A stretch of 64,000 nucleotides of DNA from Sipunculus nudus (taxonomy: Eukaryota > Annelida > Sipuncula > Golfingiida > Sipunculidae), in contig CM049318.1 in assembly GCA_026874595.1 (NCBI GenBank), forward strand, positions 2,293,741 through 2,357,740, in the 5' to 3' direction. Below are positions 46,461 through 58,104 of this stretch, piece after piece (the stretch's first letter is position 1; each line of letters begins with the position of its first letter). The notes beneath the pieces were generated by a model. That model searched no databases. It was not told the DNA's origin and saw nothing but the letters and a program-made list of their open reading frames with translations. Made by a program: the position numbers and the translations under genes.

Positions 46461-47537
46461 CATAGAAGTACATGTATTCGCATTTCAATGCTTTCGCTAG
46501 AACTATTGGACATCTATTGGAACCGAGTGCAGGCAACTGTGAATTCTGTCCTTAAATTATAAGTAAACTGTTGATATGAGACCGCACATACCGAACGTAT
46601 TAATGCTCAAGAACACCACCAGGTGGCATCCTGGGTTTCGTCCGCGCATTCCGGCAACTTGATAATAGATGCCTTTTTTTAATATGAATTCTCTTTCACA
46701 GACAAAGACAAATTAGTTTATTCTTTTAATTAACTCTTTGGGTAATATGTTTATTTGTTTACCGCAGTGTTGGTTCATTACAAAGACCTCAAAATGTTAA
46801 TATGCGTAAATAAAATGTTTACAGGCATCAAGCAACTCTGACATTAACCCTCATTGGAAAGTTATGTGCAGATCCAGGACTGACGCTTAACAAAAGCCTG
46901 GTGAAAGAACTATCATTTAAGTCCATAATATTGAAGTTAACATCAATGATGTAGTCTATCCTATATGAAAGGCGCTCATTGCTTAATGTGTCACATTTAT
47001 ATTACTCTCACCATCGAAGGCGGGGGGGGGGGGGGGGGAGGTTGAGTATAATTCTTATCTTGATTGTAGATATGAATAAACTCGTATGTGTGTATATTAG
47101 TTCGCAACCTTAATTGAACAACCACATCGCATATTTACGCTAAGTCGGTTTGTTCAGTCTCGCGGTCTGTTTCCAAGGTTATGCTGATCAGGAACTAAAG
47201 TTCAACGGCTAAAAAATATTCAACTGTAGTTCTTTCTTCACTCCCAAGATGGCAGCAGAGCGAGCTGTACCGTCTCTGACCGCCATGTTTTATAAAGCTA
47301 AAACTGGCCGGGAGATATAAAGTTAACCATAAAATGCCAGTGCTCCACTTCATGCTTTTTTTAATACATGTGTTATACTTTTTCAGAAAAGATTTTTCGT
47401 TTACTTTTTTATGTGTAAATACTATTGTTATTCTTTTGTTCGCAAATCTTTACCTTCAGAATGGATATTTTGTACTTTTTACTCATATCTTTCGGAACAC
47501 ACACACATATATATGTGTGTATTTATATATATATGAT

Positions 47538-47594
<57 letters not shown>

Positions 47595-48371
47595 TATATA
47601 TATATACAAAACAGAGATGACCTGTCAGCATTTCCTAACAGCGACATTTTTTATTTACCGAAGGCTGCATGGTTAACCAAAGTGATCGCAAAATGAAATA
47701 CTGAGAAATGGCCTACATGTGTTATAGATTCTAAATAACTGATTAATATCTGTCTTGTTCCTCGTCTCGAAACAATACAAACAGTAAAGTTGTGAGAAAA
47801 GTGTTACACTTTGGCAATGATTAACACTTTTCATACTTTAATTTCGACAATACTTTTTTCCCGTGCCAGATACTGAACAGAGTAACAGCACTGTAATGCT
47901 AACGAGAATGTGACAAATGGAACTCTTTTTAATTATAAAATGCTGCCGTCAATAGTCACCTATGGACCAGATGATAAAATAATATTTCCATGATTAATAT
48001 TTCTGTTTATCATAAAGTATCATATAATTAATCTATGAATTCATTCTAAAAAATAGACACTCTTTGATGGGGCGAACTTAATCATTTTCAACAATTTAGG
48101 AACACTTTTGAATCTCCAAGTTTTGCTAATTATGAGTTTCTGAGAAAAGGTATTTTTTTCATAATTTAACTCAAACACTGCCCTGGGATTGACAGCCTAA
48201 TATTGAAATAGAACTTGTAGAATAACTCACGAGTTTTTATTTTATAAATTTGTCTTTTTCATGGGAACGAATAGAAGATTTAATCACTGTGCGACTGTAG
48301 TCCCCTTTCTGCCAGCTTCATTTTCTTTAAATGTTTGTAATATATCATCAAAGCAGCAATATATTTAGTTT
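46461..48371. other. Non-coding stretch
   Basis: Contains the G17 tract (47022-47038) and a compound (TA)n block. A 23-codon ORF at 47249-47320 (MAAERAVPSLTAM onward) has good start context but no splice site and no family match. Confidence 0.4.
47515..47607. repeat. Compound (TA)n/(TG)n microsatellite
   Basis: ACACAC and TGTGTG runs pass into several TATATA blocks broken by 'gat' and 'aa'. The adjacent ORFs are artefacts of it. Confidence 0.9.
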
Positions 48372-48372
48372 A

Positions 48373-48680
48373 TGTGGTCAAGAGGGAGGTCGTGAGTTCA
48401 AATCTCACCAAGAAGTGGCTTTACAGGCTTAATGGGAAGGTTGTGCTCCACGGCCCTGTAGTGCTCAGAACCGGCTGCGTCTTTGGGATTCCTCGGTGTT
48501 GTGATTAAGCAGTGAGGATGGGACCCGCAGGTGCGGGAGACTTCATGCCTTGGTGAACCCAGCATATACAAGTAACATGATATAGGAAGCGAGTGCTTCC
48601 GCCTTGTTGTGCCATTCCGAAATGGAACTCTGCAATTGTACATACCTAGACTAAGAATTAGATCAGACAGCAAAAAAAAA
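48373..48680 (+). mobile_element. tRNA-derived SINE, copy 2 (5' truncated)
   Basis: Begins with the T-arm part of the head (gtcgtgagttcaaatctcac), then 'cttaatgggaaggttgtgct', 'gacccgcaggtgcgggagac', 'aggaagcgagtgcttccgcc', 'ccgaaatggaactctg' and ends in A9 near 48672-48680. It aligns with copy 1 over the whole body. Confidence 0.75.
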
Positions 48681-50140
48681 TCTTTTAAAGATAATTTGGC
48701 ATGTGACGGATAACACTTACACTTAATGAAAAGTACTGTTTTCTACGACATTTGCCGTATACGGTATGTTCTATTGTACTTTCTTTATAAAAAAAACCAT
48801 GGCATTATTTTCCCTAGCATTTATGTTTTTTTAAATAAAAAAGAAAAAATAATAAAAGGTTTCACAAAAATCCTGACATAAGCTGTAAACAAAATAAAAC
48901 ACACATAAAAGATAAAATGGTTAAAGTACAGTGAAGGTGACCTGCCGAAAAATGGCTTTATGCTCTTACTTAATGTTGAATTTTTTGTTGTCTTACTTTT
49001 TACGTAAAACTTATTAAATGTGTGGATGTTGATGGAATCATCATGTAAGCTATATAAAGATGGGAGGAAGAAAAAACAAGGATAGACCATCGACATAAAA
49101 GCCACTCTCAGGTAGGTCACCCCATAGTACCTATACTCTTTTTTTTTCACCGATAAAAACACAAGAAGGTATACCTGGAAGACTCACAATACATTTATTT
49201 GTACATCAGAACATAATAATCATCGACTATATACAGTTATTGGAATATATCTGCACTGTAACAGTGTCCTATCATATTTACACACAGATCTATGATGAGA
49301 TGCACAAAATTCAATGACGTCATGTTCCTCTACCACTGGTGTTTACGTCACGATGCGTCTGTTTTTGAGAACCGCCAGGGTTACTCCCTTGTGAATTCGC
49401 TTGCTGTTTTAAATAAGTCATTATCCATAATGCCGTGGGTAGATTTTGACAACCCAAAAATCTCTGACGTAATTCTTTCTGGGAAAATGGCGGAATGACG
49501 TCACATGGAGCCCCAAATAATGTGACTTTTGACGTTTCTGCGCCCCTGGCATGCTCTGGTCTAGATGACGTCATGCGTTTTCTTATTACCTGTAACAAAA
49601 AGGTCATATGTTAAGTTATGACGGACATAGTATAAAATATATTGAAGCTTTTACATGAACCGCACTGACAAATTGGTAAAACGTTATATTCATGAGGATC
49701 AGATTTTTTTATAGTTTCATAAAATAAAAGTGAAAATGCCAGTCAAAAACAAGAAGAGTCAACAGAAGCCCTCAATGAAAAAAGTATAAATTGATATTTT
49801 AAAGCAAGAAAAAGTTCAATTCAATGCTAAACTTGGCATCAATTACGAACCCTCATTATTTCCATATTTCAGTCATGTTGGCGCTAATAAGTAAGATCAG
49901 GATCAATAAAACGCATTTCACCTTATGAGACAATGGCATTATACTTCTAACTTCAAATGTGTGAATAAAGCTGAACATAATAAACTTAGTATAAAATTTT
50001 ATAAAACATATTAATGCCTTAGCTTTTTTAAAAGAGATAACTCCTTTACTTGTAACGTTTATCACAAAACATATATAACACTAAATAGTTAATGCTCCCG
50101 GACAGAAAGGGTTTTGTGAAGGACTTGGTTAAATAACATT
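48681..50140. other. Non-coding stretch with a CRE cluster
   Basis: The 113-residue minus ORF at 48821-49162 is AT-driven (Phe/Lys/Ile rich). 49292-49607 is open on both strands but without motifs. TTTATT words near 50138-50150 could serve the minus-strand gene as AATAAA signals. Confidence 0.4.
49315..49573. promoter_or_regulatory. Cluster of three perfect CRE palindromes
   Basis: TGACGTCA occurs at 49315-49322, 49496-49503 and 49566-49573, with additional tacgtca/tgacgta half matches near 49345 and 49463. CREB/ATF binding is the established meaning of this octamer. No transcript start is identified. Confidence 0.4.
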
Positions 50141-50611
50141 TATTATTATTTATTAAAACATATTTATACAGGGTACCCCGTTCAGACAAGATTGTCTGAT
50201 CTGCCACAGGGCTCTGTTTGGATATACAGTTTATTCAATGTATAAAACAAGAGAGAAGCCCCGCAATTGATTACAAGAATCCGGATCATTAATAAAAATG
50301 GCAATGCAGTTGTCGTCATGCAGTGACACGTGGTTCTGTCACAAGTCACATTTAGTGATTGGTATTTTCTTAACTTTTATCAGTATACCAAGAAAAATGG
50401 TACAAAACAATATCTCAGAACACACCATGCTTTTTGGTTTAATTAAAAGCACTGGAACTCGACCATTGACTACACACAGTTTTGTGTACATATATAAACC
50501 TAATCAGTTATTTATCACATATTACTACCTTCGGATTCCTATTTGTTATTAACTTCGGCAATTGATGACACTGCTGCTTCAGTAATATTGAACACTTTTC
50601 AGAAAGCTTGT

Positions 50612-50947
50612 TTATCCAGACAGAAAAAAATGTACCCCGGAAAGTTCGGACAAACGGGGCTCCATTGTATACATAGTATAAAATTTACTGACCCTGGATA
50701 TATCTTGTATACAGCTGTGGGTGTGATTGAAGCTGGTCAGTAATCGCGTGAATTCAGAATTGTGACTGTATTCGTGGTCTCTACTGCTGGCAAATATGTC
50801 AACGTTCTTGTGAACCGCAGATCTTCGGATGCTCCTGACGAGTTCTCCCGAGTAGCTCTGGTCGACCAGCACGTGCACCTGACGCGCGTGACAGGAGGCG
50901 AGATCCTCAAGTAGCTCGTCACGTGTGTAGATCTCGTTCACGTCAGC
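50612..50947 (-). CDS. Caspase/legumain-fold pseudo-protease, probable last exon
   Basis: The acceptor 'gtgttttctcag' ends before 50947, and the frame joins the 56-kb exon in phase 0. It encodes ADVNEIYTRDELLEDLASCH, ARQVHVLVDQSYSGELVRSI, RRSAVHKNVDIFASSRDHEY and SHNSEFTRLLTSF, running on to TAA at 50612. The block 'hhhVDQ(C)YSGEL' is the strand that in clan CD peptidases (caspases, legumain, GPI8) ends with the catalytic Cys; Ser stands in its place. 'VDIFASSRDHEYS' matches the next strand. A donor at about 50694 (TCCAGG|GTCAGT) is possible, which would shorten the exon. AATAAA-type signals follow near 50140 on this strand. Confidence 0.65.
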   Translation of the reverse strand, partial: ADVNEIYTRDELLEDLASCHARQVHVLVDQSYSGELVRSIRRSAVHKNVDIFASSRDHEYSHNSEFTRLLTSFNHTHSCIQDISRVSKFYTMYTMEPRLSELSGVHFFLSG

Positions 50948-50959
50948 CTGAGAAAACAC

Positions 50960-52638
50960 GAGAGCAAAGAAAATATTTAAATTTATCTTAATATGTTGTG
51001 CTCTAAATACACCAGACGAACATCATGGAAAATGGGAATGCTCCTGGAAAAGATGATAAGGATTTTTCCCACAGATAATATAAAACAACACGAATCACTG
51101 CATGCAAATAATTAGATATGGTAGCTCGTTAATTTAGGATTTTCCCACAGATAATATAAAACAACATAGGAATTTAAATTTACAATCACAAAATGTTCAA
51201 AAGGTCTGTCCGAATTTGGCACGGTTGCTCTTACTGAGCCAAACATATACCGCCAGTCTATTAGTTAAACGTGACAATCAGGGAATTAAAACAATCGCGG
51301 AAGCTACTGAAATTTCACCTTTATTCAATTAACTTTAGACCCTTAGCACGTCAAAATGACTTAACCAAGTGCCGACCAGACGTGGGTTACGTCTTGATCA
51401 TTCAAGCACCAGTGAAGAAGTGACGTTTTTGCACCTTGCCCATGGACAGCCTAATTTACCCTATAGGGGTGGCTTAATTATCAATGGGTAAGTCCATGCA
51501 TTTATAGTTAAGAGGAGTGAAAGGTAGCTATGATATCTTACACATTAATGGACAGGTTATCAGCATTACTGTTTAAGCAGTCAACGAGTGTGTAAATGTT
51601 GTATCACGATTACCTATAACCAAAACTAAAGAAGTATCTAAACGTTTGAGGAAATGCTGTATCTCTTAATTATTTAAGCATTTTGTGTCTTATACATTGT
51701 TCCTTAACTAAAAATGCACAGTTGTATTGATATTTATTTTGAAATATTGTCATAGTACCAGCTTATAGAGCTACGCCTTATAATATACGTGAATCAGAAG
51801 CCTTCTGCACTATTCTGCAAGCACAACATCAACACTGTAATCATGCCAGCGGAAAGCTGTGAGTTTAAGCTAATAGTGCTAATATTATATCAGTTTTTAA
51901 CGTCGGTTTATTTCAAGTCCATCGAGAGCAGTAACCCGATAAGTACGTTTGTATTTTGATATACACAAATTGCCTCGTGAACATTATCTGCTTGAGTGGT
52001 ACAAGGGCGCGGACCCATTGACCCACCCTCTTGCACGCGAGTTGTCTTTCAAGTACCGCCCCCTGCTGGGCGGTCGGTGATCTACTTGGGACCCCCTGCA
52101 GAGTTCAGACCTCAACTAATCGTACGTCTGTAAGGGCGGGGCCCTTTGTGGAATCACACGCGTGTGCAATCGTTTAATCTGTTTATACACAAGAACGATT
52201 TATCTTACACCGACAGGCTGGTCGCGGTATCGGGCAGCGGTCGGCCGGCGGGGTCATTTGGTGCATGAGAACTGACAAGCGCCCAGTTCTGTGAACTCGT
52301 TCTAGCACCACGCACATATTAACATTCAAAGAATAACACATATTACACGGAGAACCCTTTGATCTCGGATAGATTAATTCATCTGTATGTATACAGGCCT
52401 ATGTTGAACAAATATTTTCCATTTCTCAGCGTTTTCGAGAAAATGCTCGTATTTGTGATCCGTGCACGTCAAGTTTTGGCAGTGTCGTAAGACGCTTCGT
52501 GGTCAACAACGTTGAAAATGGTCGTTTAGAACAGAACTGGCTTTCCTTATTAATATTTTTAAATCCGTTACATATTTCACATGACATGATTGTTAAATAT
52601 CTTGGTACAAAACTTACTTTTGCAGACAACAGTTTATT
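50960..52638. other. Intron sequence with CpG-richer patches
   Basis: If the caspase-fold gene is read correctly, this lies in its long intron (50948-56186). Patches at 52005-52110 and 52210-52270 (ggtcggccggcggggtc) are GC-rich without a supported exon. Confidence 0.35.
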
Positions 52639-52639
52639 T

Positions 52640-53066
52640 TTCACGGCATCTTCCCTCAATAATATTTTTTACGACATCTTCCCTCAGTTATATTTTCATG
52701 ACATCTTCCCTCAGTTACATTTTTACGACATTTTCCCTCAGTTATGTTTTAACGACATCTTCCCTCAGTTATATTTTTACGACATCTTCCCTCAGTTATA
52801 TTTTACCGACATCTTCCCTCAGTTATATTTTTACGACATCTTCCCTCAGTTACATTTTTACGACATCTTCCCTCAGTTATGTTTTTACGACATCTTCCCT
52901 CAGTTATGTTTTTACGACATATTCCCTCAGTTATGTTTTTACGACATATTCCCTCAGTTATATTTTTTACGACATCTCCGCTCAGTTATATTTTTAAGAC
53001 ATCTTCCCTCAGTTTTTTTACGACATCTTCCTTCAGTTACATTTTTTACGAAATCTTCCCTCAGCG
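52640..53066 (+). repeat. 27-bp minisatellite, about 16 units
   Basis: Unit 'acgacatcttccctcagtta' plus tattttt (27 bp). Most variants are single substitutions (tat/tac/tgt), and length changes occur in the last four units. Because 27 is a multiple of three and the unit has no stop in any plus frame, all three frames stay open, giving the 9-residue repeats DIFPQLYFY, TSSLSYIFT and RHLPSVIFL. There is no splice or start support for coding. The location is inside the putative intron of the caspase-fold gene. Confidence 0.95.
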
Positions 53067-53940
53067 CCCTTTACAAAAGACGCTGATGTTGTAAGAATAA
53101 CAATGTACAGTATAACAACAGGTCAGCCAGAAAATATTCAACGTCACTGCAAGCCAAATGAGAAGGGTAGAAGACTCAAATTCAAGCACTTTTTTCTTGA
53201 TTAAACTTTATTTATTTCTATTTTTTTTTCATATTTTGAGGTCGAGAAAGGAGAGGGGACGCGCCGATACGATAACGTAAGCCCCCTGTATTAGGCTTGT
53301 CTTTTAACTAACATTAGTTCAGATTACTCCTCCACTTTCTTCCCCCTTTATCGACAAAGAACAAAACTCATGTGACCTATTATTTATTAGATTACTTGAC
53401 ACTGTGACGCCGGGATTTCAGTCACTTGGTCTTGATATATTTGGTTACTTTCTCCACTTATGCTATACAATTAGAAACATATTACTGCCACGGTTTTGCA
53501 GAGTTCTGCACAAAATTGTCCCTCTCCGCTCAGAAGGCCTTGTGGCTTTATCGATCATTATTCTCATTCTTCCAAGCAGTGTTAGGCACGCAGACAAATT
53601 AATCATCTAGTTACATATAAGGTCGCGTTATACACGTAATCTGTATTTATGATACATATACAGAGATAACAGCAAATTTTTATAAAGAAAATATAAAGTC
53701 ATGAACAAGAATTAATTTTCATATAAATATAAAAGGTCCCTAAAATATATTCTTTTCCGGGAACATGATCAACAATCATATAATTATGGTATATTGGATT
53801 TTCGCGCAGCAAACTTGTCTGTTCCATGCAAATAAAAATGAATTCCGCATTATATTTATAGATGCAATTTAAATTAAATATAATGTCATGAATGTGGCAA
53901 AATCATCTCTAAATTGTATGTGGACTTAATTTCCTAACTA
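53067..53940. other. Intron or intergenic stretch
   Basis: AT-rich with no recognised exon or repeat. Confidence 0.4.
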
Positions 53941-54350
53941 TTAATTTACATTTGAGTATAAAATGAAATACAAATGATGCATAAGACGGCGAACCGCGTA
54001 ACATATTAGTGTTTCCATTTGGGTGATTTCTTAGTCGGTTGGTCGTTTCTTTAGAGAAAGCTGTGCATTATTTAAGCCTGGCAACGTTCATAAATAAACC
54101 CAAAATCGACCCGAGCAAGCTATATTAGATCGCGACTCCATATTTATTAATTTACATGTGACTATAAACATGCAATAAGAATTATGTGTGACGTTAAATA
54201 ACAGACGGCAAAATGCTTGCAAACCGCGTAACATATTAAGGTTTCTTGGTCGGCTGGTTGTTTATTTAAAGCTGGCAATGAATTATATAAGGCTGGCAAT
54301 GTTAATAAATTCAATCTGGGCAAGCTTTCAGGACGGCTCCATTTGACTGA
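53941..54350 (+). repeat. Degenerate tandem duplication, ~205 bp x 2
   Basis: Both halves contain 'ttaatttacat', 'gcgtaacatatta', 'gtcggttggtcg' / 'gtcggctggttg', 'ctggcaa', 'aataaa' and 'gagcaagc' / 'gggcaagc' in the same order. The first runs about 53941-54147 and the second about 54148-54350. Confidence 0.65.
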
Positions 54351-54815
54351 ACCTGTCAATCATCCAATGTCACAGTTTGTTTGAACAAGTTCATGTGTGG
54401 TTGTCACACACACCGAGCAAAGCACTTTGGTTAATGGCGTGATAAGTCAGGGTTAGGGGCTTCATAAATCAAGCCAGTTCGGCATGTTTTTTATCTGGTT
54501 CAATCTATATAAGGGCTTGTGATACCCGATGTTAAAAAGTATAAATAAGGTTTGTGTATGCTCACAAACCTCACCATCTTGTAAATTGTTCACATACCTG
54601 AGGGTGTTTAATGAAAAATGCACATTTTATTATCTGATTATATTGATATTGTTTCAATTTAAAATTCATCCGAAGCATTGCTTTTTTTCATATGTACTGC
54701 AGATCTTGTTAATTCATTATAGGTTTTCTAATATTCCGGTGTTTCAGCACAAAGACTGCATCTGTATTAACAACATGCATATCCATGCACTGATTGTATT
54801 ATCACTCGTTTGTTA

Positions 54816-54818
<3 letters not shown>

Positions 54819-54880
<62 letters not shown>
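54819..54880. repeat. (TA)n microsatellite
   Basis: About 31 TA dinucleotides. Confidence 0.97.
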
Positions 54881-54883
<3 letters not shown>

Positions 54884-55663
54884 GATATTGTTCTTTCATC
54901 CTTTGATTATATTTACATTAGATTTTTACTACTCAATTTTTACCTGCAACTGCTACACCTTCAGTACAAAGTGAAATCAATATCCTCTGGCTTCATTATT
55001 ACAATTCGAATTAATCGTTTAAAGTCAGCTATTCACTTGCCTTAAGTGCAGAACTTTTGTGATTTCTGACTTATTCTGGAAAATATCAATTAATTCAAGC
55101 GAAGGAAGATTTTTATCTTCTATCTGTGACAGATGCCCAGGTTTGTCAGTCTACAAGCTGTTAGTAAACATTGTACAGGTGGACATGTTGACAAACAGAA
55201 AACCACGTGACCCGAGGTGGTTACCTGCGTGCGTAAAAGCAGGTGAAGCAACTCTGTCCTTCGTGAATGTTGTTATTTGCAAACCTCTGTTTCCTCTAAT
55301 TTACCTCGAGATATCCTCGCCGGAAGTACCATCTGGATCACGATCGGCGGACATTTTGTCGGACCCCAACATGTTATAAACCCGTCAATATTTTCAACAC
55401 GAACCTTTATTATGAAAGGTGTAAGTGACCATGTGGTGCTCGTCAGATATTAGAATATGCTCCTTTAGAAATGCACGCTAATATACTAACGAGCCCGAGG
55501 ACTTATCATGAATGATGACACACACAGGGTTGGCCGGCCCAGAGGGGCAGCAGGGATCCGTTCTGGTCCGAAGATTTCAATGTGGAAAACCCAACTCAGT
55601 TACAATCTGACATTTTTTCATAAAACGCTAAAATTTCTGTCACTTATACGAACTTAAATTTTT

Positions 55664-55666
<3 letters not shown>

Positions 55667-55714
<48 letters not shown>
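55667..55714. repeat. (TA)n microsatellite
   Basis: About 24 AT dinucleotides. Confidence 0.97.
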
Positions 55715-55717
<3 letters not shown>

Positions 55718-56186
55718 ATGCACAAAAAGAAAAAAAAAGGCCACATCTGGAACCCTTAATGGTTCTTTGCATGCATGCACGGAGTGGGCCCGTTTGGGAA
55801 CCGATAGGCACCAAGCAGAACCCTGTACGAAGGTCTCTTAAATTTAACTCGAACCGGCAAGGGTTCCATGCATGAATAATCATTAACATTTAAGAACCTT
55901 ATGAAAGTTTTCTTTACGAGTCTGAGCATGTGTTGTTATGAGTGTGTGAATCATGTTAAATATGTAGGGAACAAATCTATAAGTCACCCACAAAATAGAA
56001 TATCAGAGACGATTCCTGTATATGCCTATATATCAAATAATAACATCTGTTACCATATTACTTTAAATAATAAACTCTATATATTAGTATCATGACTCCA
56101 TAAATGATGTCTATGGAGACAAACGCAAGAACAGACACCCTCCGCCCACAGTTTTGGTGGTAAACATAAATGTATGAACTGACTTA

Positions 56187-56363
56187 CCACTCCGTCCCCG
56201 TTCACGTCCCAGAGAAGCATGGACCCGTCAGAGCGGGCCGGGTTGTTGAGGTAAAACACCAACGAGTCCACACAGTGCGGGGAGTCGCACATTTTACGCA
56301 CGTGTACGCGTAACGCGTGCTTCATGGCGGCCGGTAGGATCTCGTGCGGGCTCTCTCCGTCCA
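56187..56363 (-). CDS. Caspase/legumain-fold pseudo-protease, penultimate exon
   Basis: The acceptor 'ctcttgtag' ends before 56363, and the donor GGAGTG|GTAAGT follows the exon near 56187. It encodes DGESPHEILPAAMKHALRVH, VRKMCDSPHCVDSLVFYLNN, PARSDGSMLLWDVNGDGV. In clan CD peptidases the strand 'DSLVFYxSGHG' ends with the catalytic His; here LNNPARSDG takes its place, so the His is lost. SDGSMLLWDVNGDGV matches the strand and loop that follow. With Ser for Cys in the next exon, both dyad positions are substituted, which predicts a binding fold and not an active protease. The exon needs one base from an upstream exon (phase 1) that was not identified. CpG-rich codon use contrasts with the AT-rich introns. 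Confidence 0.7.
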
Positions 56364-58104
56364 CTACAAGAGAGTTGAAAAAACGTATAAAATCAAAACA
56401 GAAATTAAATATATAGATATATTATTCCCTTACTTCGATCGAAACTACGGTGGAACGTGTCTATATTTTATAAAAACTACCTGTTTATTAAGACCACACC
56501 TCAATGAACCGAAAGCATTCATATTTTTATAACTGACCCGTCAAATAAGACCACCTGCGCATTAAGAATACATTCAGCCGTCATATGGCTGGTCGTATAA
56601 CACAGGTTTCACTGTATACACTGTCTATATTAAAGACTGTTTCTGGCCTTCAAGCTTATCCAACTGAGCATAAATTGTATGCATAAGAAAATATTAAATA
56701 ATGGAGGTCGATACTGACATTTTTCCAAACTCAAGCAAAGCGTTACGTGCTCCTGTGCCAGCAACTAGAAATATCAGATCTAACGTTAACTTACATGACT
56801 TCATAAAACAGTGGAAACACAGGCTTATCCCAAAGTTGCAGAATGTGCACTTTTATCCAGCTCATACACAAAACGAAGTCCAAAGGGGCCATTTCTGCAC
56901 ATTCAGCTTTAACTCAGCATATTGGTTAATCCCCCTCTATGTTTGTTGAATTTCTGACCGCATAAACACAAGAATTTCTGTCACGTGTTATTGGACGACA
57001 GCCAAATTGAAGGTGACACAGCAATTGACTTGTTTCAATACAGATTGATCTACTCTTTAGTTCGTGAGCTCACTCTTCGTTTGCATTAATTCATCACTCG
57101 TAGCCTAATGTTATATTACTAGTTGTTTACCATGCATGGTATTGAGGCAATAGGATGGATGGCCATTCCAGTGCGTTCCCGCGTATGACTTGTGTCACGA
57201 CTCAAGTACAGGCTTACAAGTCCACTGAGTCATGTGTTCACAGCTAGCAAATAAAGGGGGTGTTGGGTCATTGACGGTTCAACTACTGTTATTTAAACAC
57301 AAATATTTCACGGGAACTGGTGTCAGGTACCTCGAGAGACGTAATCATTGGTTATTATGTAATTACAGGATTTGCACAGGAGAAATCTAAGAAATTCCTG
57401 TAGGGCTTGACAAAGCATATATTGTTTGTGAACGAGCTTTAAAGCCAACTTTTGTTATTTGACAGGTTTGCCGTGAAACTCATTCTGACAACTAAACCGG
57501 CCGGCTTCGGCGAATGTGATTTCTGACTTTTTCATGATACTCAGTGTACTAAACAACCACTCAGGCGAGCTTTTGGGGTTCATGTACTGTAATTGTATAT
57601 GATAAAGCGGCAAAACACTGCCTCGTGCATCTTCGCTAGAGTCCATGTGTCCTAACATGCATAGCCTAAAGCTTACTAGTATTTACACACAATAAAACAA
57701 CTCCCAGTTATATTCACATGCCTTATTTTTAGACTTTATGTAATGTCTCACTTGCTTTGCGCATTTTTTAATGAACTCTAGATAATTCCTGCCACCAGAT
57801 AACCTTCTTGGACGTGTTAGGATTACGACGAGCGGCCACTTACGAAAGACGAATACTAAAATACCACTTGCACCATACATGTACGAATGATAGGAAAAAT
57901 AAACTGCGCCGTCGGAACATACAACCGCCTGTCGACGCTTTCTGCGCAAAATGTCCAGTCTGCTTCATCATTCAAGCGTGACATCACGTGACATCTTGTC
58001 ACCTCTGAAACTCCGCAACAAAGTCACTCAGTTTGCATCAATGTATGGCTTCTTTGATTGTACCTTTTTTATACATTTGGGGGGAAGAATCCCATAGACG
58101 TTTC
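56364..58104. other. Intron or intergenic stretch
   Basis: A shorter copy of the intron-2 MITE family lies at 56447-56619. A minus-strand open segment at 57470-57590 after 'caattacag' (YMNPKSSPEWLFSTL onward) looks exon-like at its start but has no fitting donor or phase. Confidence 0.4.
56447..56619. mobile_element. MITE-like element, short copy
   Basis: Edges 'ggtggaacgtgtctat' and (reverse) 'acagtgaaacctgtgttata', with internal 'tattaagaccac' and 'caataagaccacctgcgc'-like words, match the element at 28411-28902. Confidence 0.45.

Larger units (their letters stand above)
54351..56186. other. Intron sequence with TA tracts and a possible foldback repeat
   Basis: Holds two (TA)n tracts (listed separately) and, at 55730-55880, words such as 'ggaacccttaatggttcttt' and 'gaaccggcaagggttcc' that suggest an inverted-repeat element. 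A minus-strand ATG at 55354 with a donor after 16 codons (ATCTCGAG|GTAAAT) is noted but not called. Confidence 0.35.

Noticed and set aside
47249-47320. Short coding gene MAAERAVPSLTAM...
   Set aside because: Only 23 codons, no donor before the stop and no homology cue. Good start context alone is not enough.
48821-49162. 113-residue minus-strand ORF as a membrane protein
   Set aside because: Hydrophobicity comes from A/T-rich composition. Lys/Phe/Ile-rich ends are poly-A/poly-T runs.
52640-53066. CRISPR array
   Set aside because: Units are directly adjacent at 27 bp with no unique spacers. It is a minisatellite in eukaryotic DNA.
52499-53086. 195-residue protein-coding gene
   Set aside because: The frame is open only because a stop-free 27-bp unit is repeated. 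The other two plus frames are equally open, and no start or splice context supports one of them.
55305-55354. First exon MSADRDPDGTSGEDISR on the minus strand
   Set aside because: The ATG and donor fit, but it lies between two exons of another minus-strand gene and only 16 codons are visible. Could be chance or an alternative promoter.
57455-57590. Exon of the caspase-fold gene
   Set aside because: An acceptor-like cag precedes an open frame, but no donor fits and the phase does not bridge the 59-kb and 56-kb exons.
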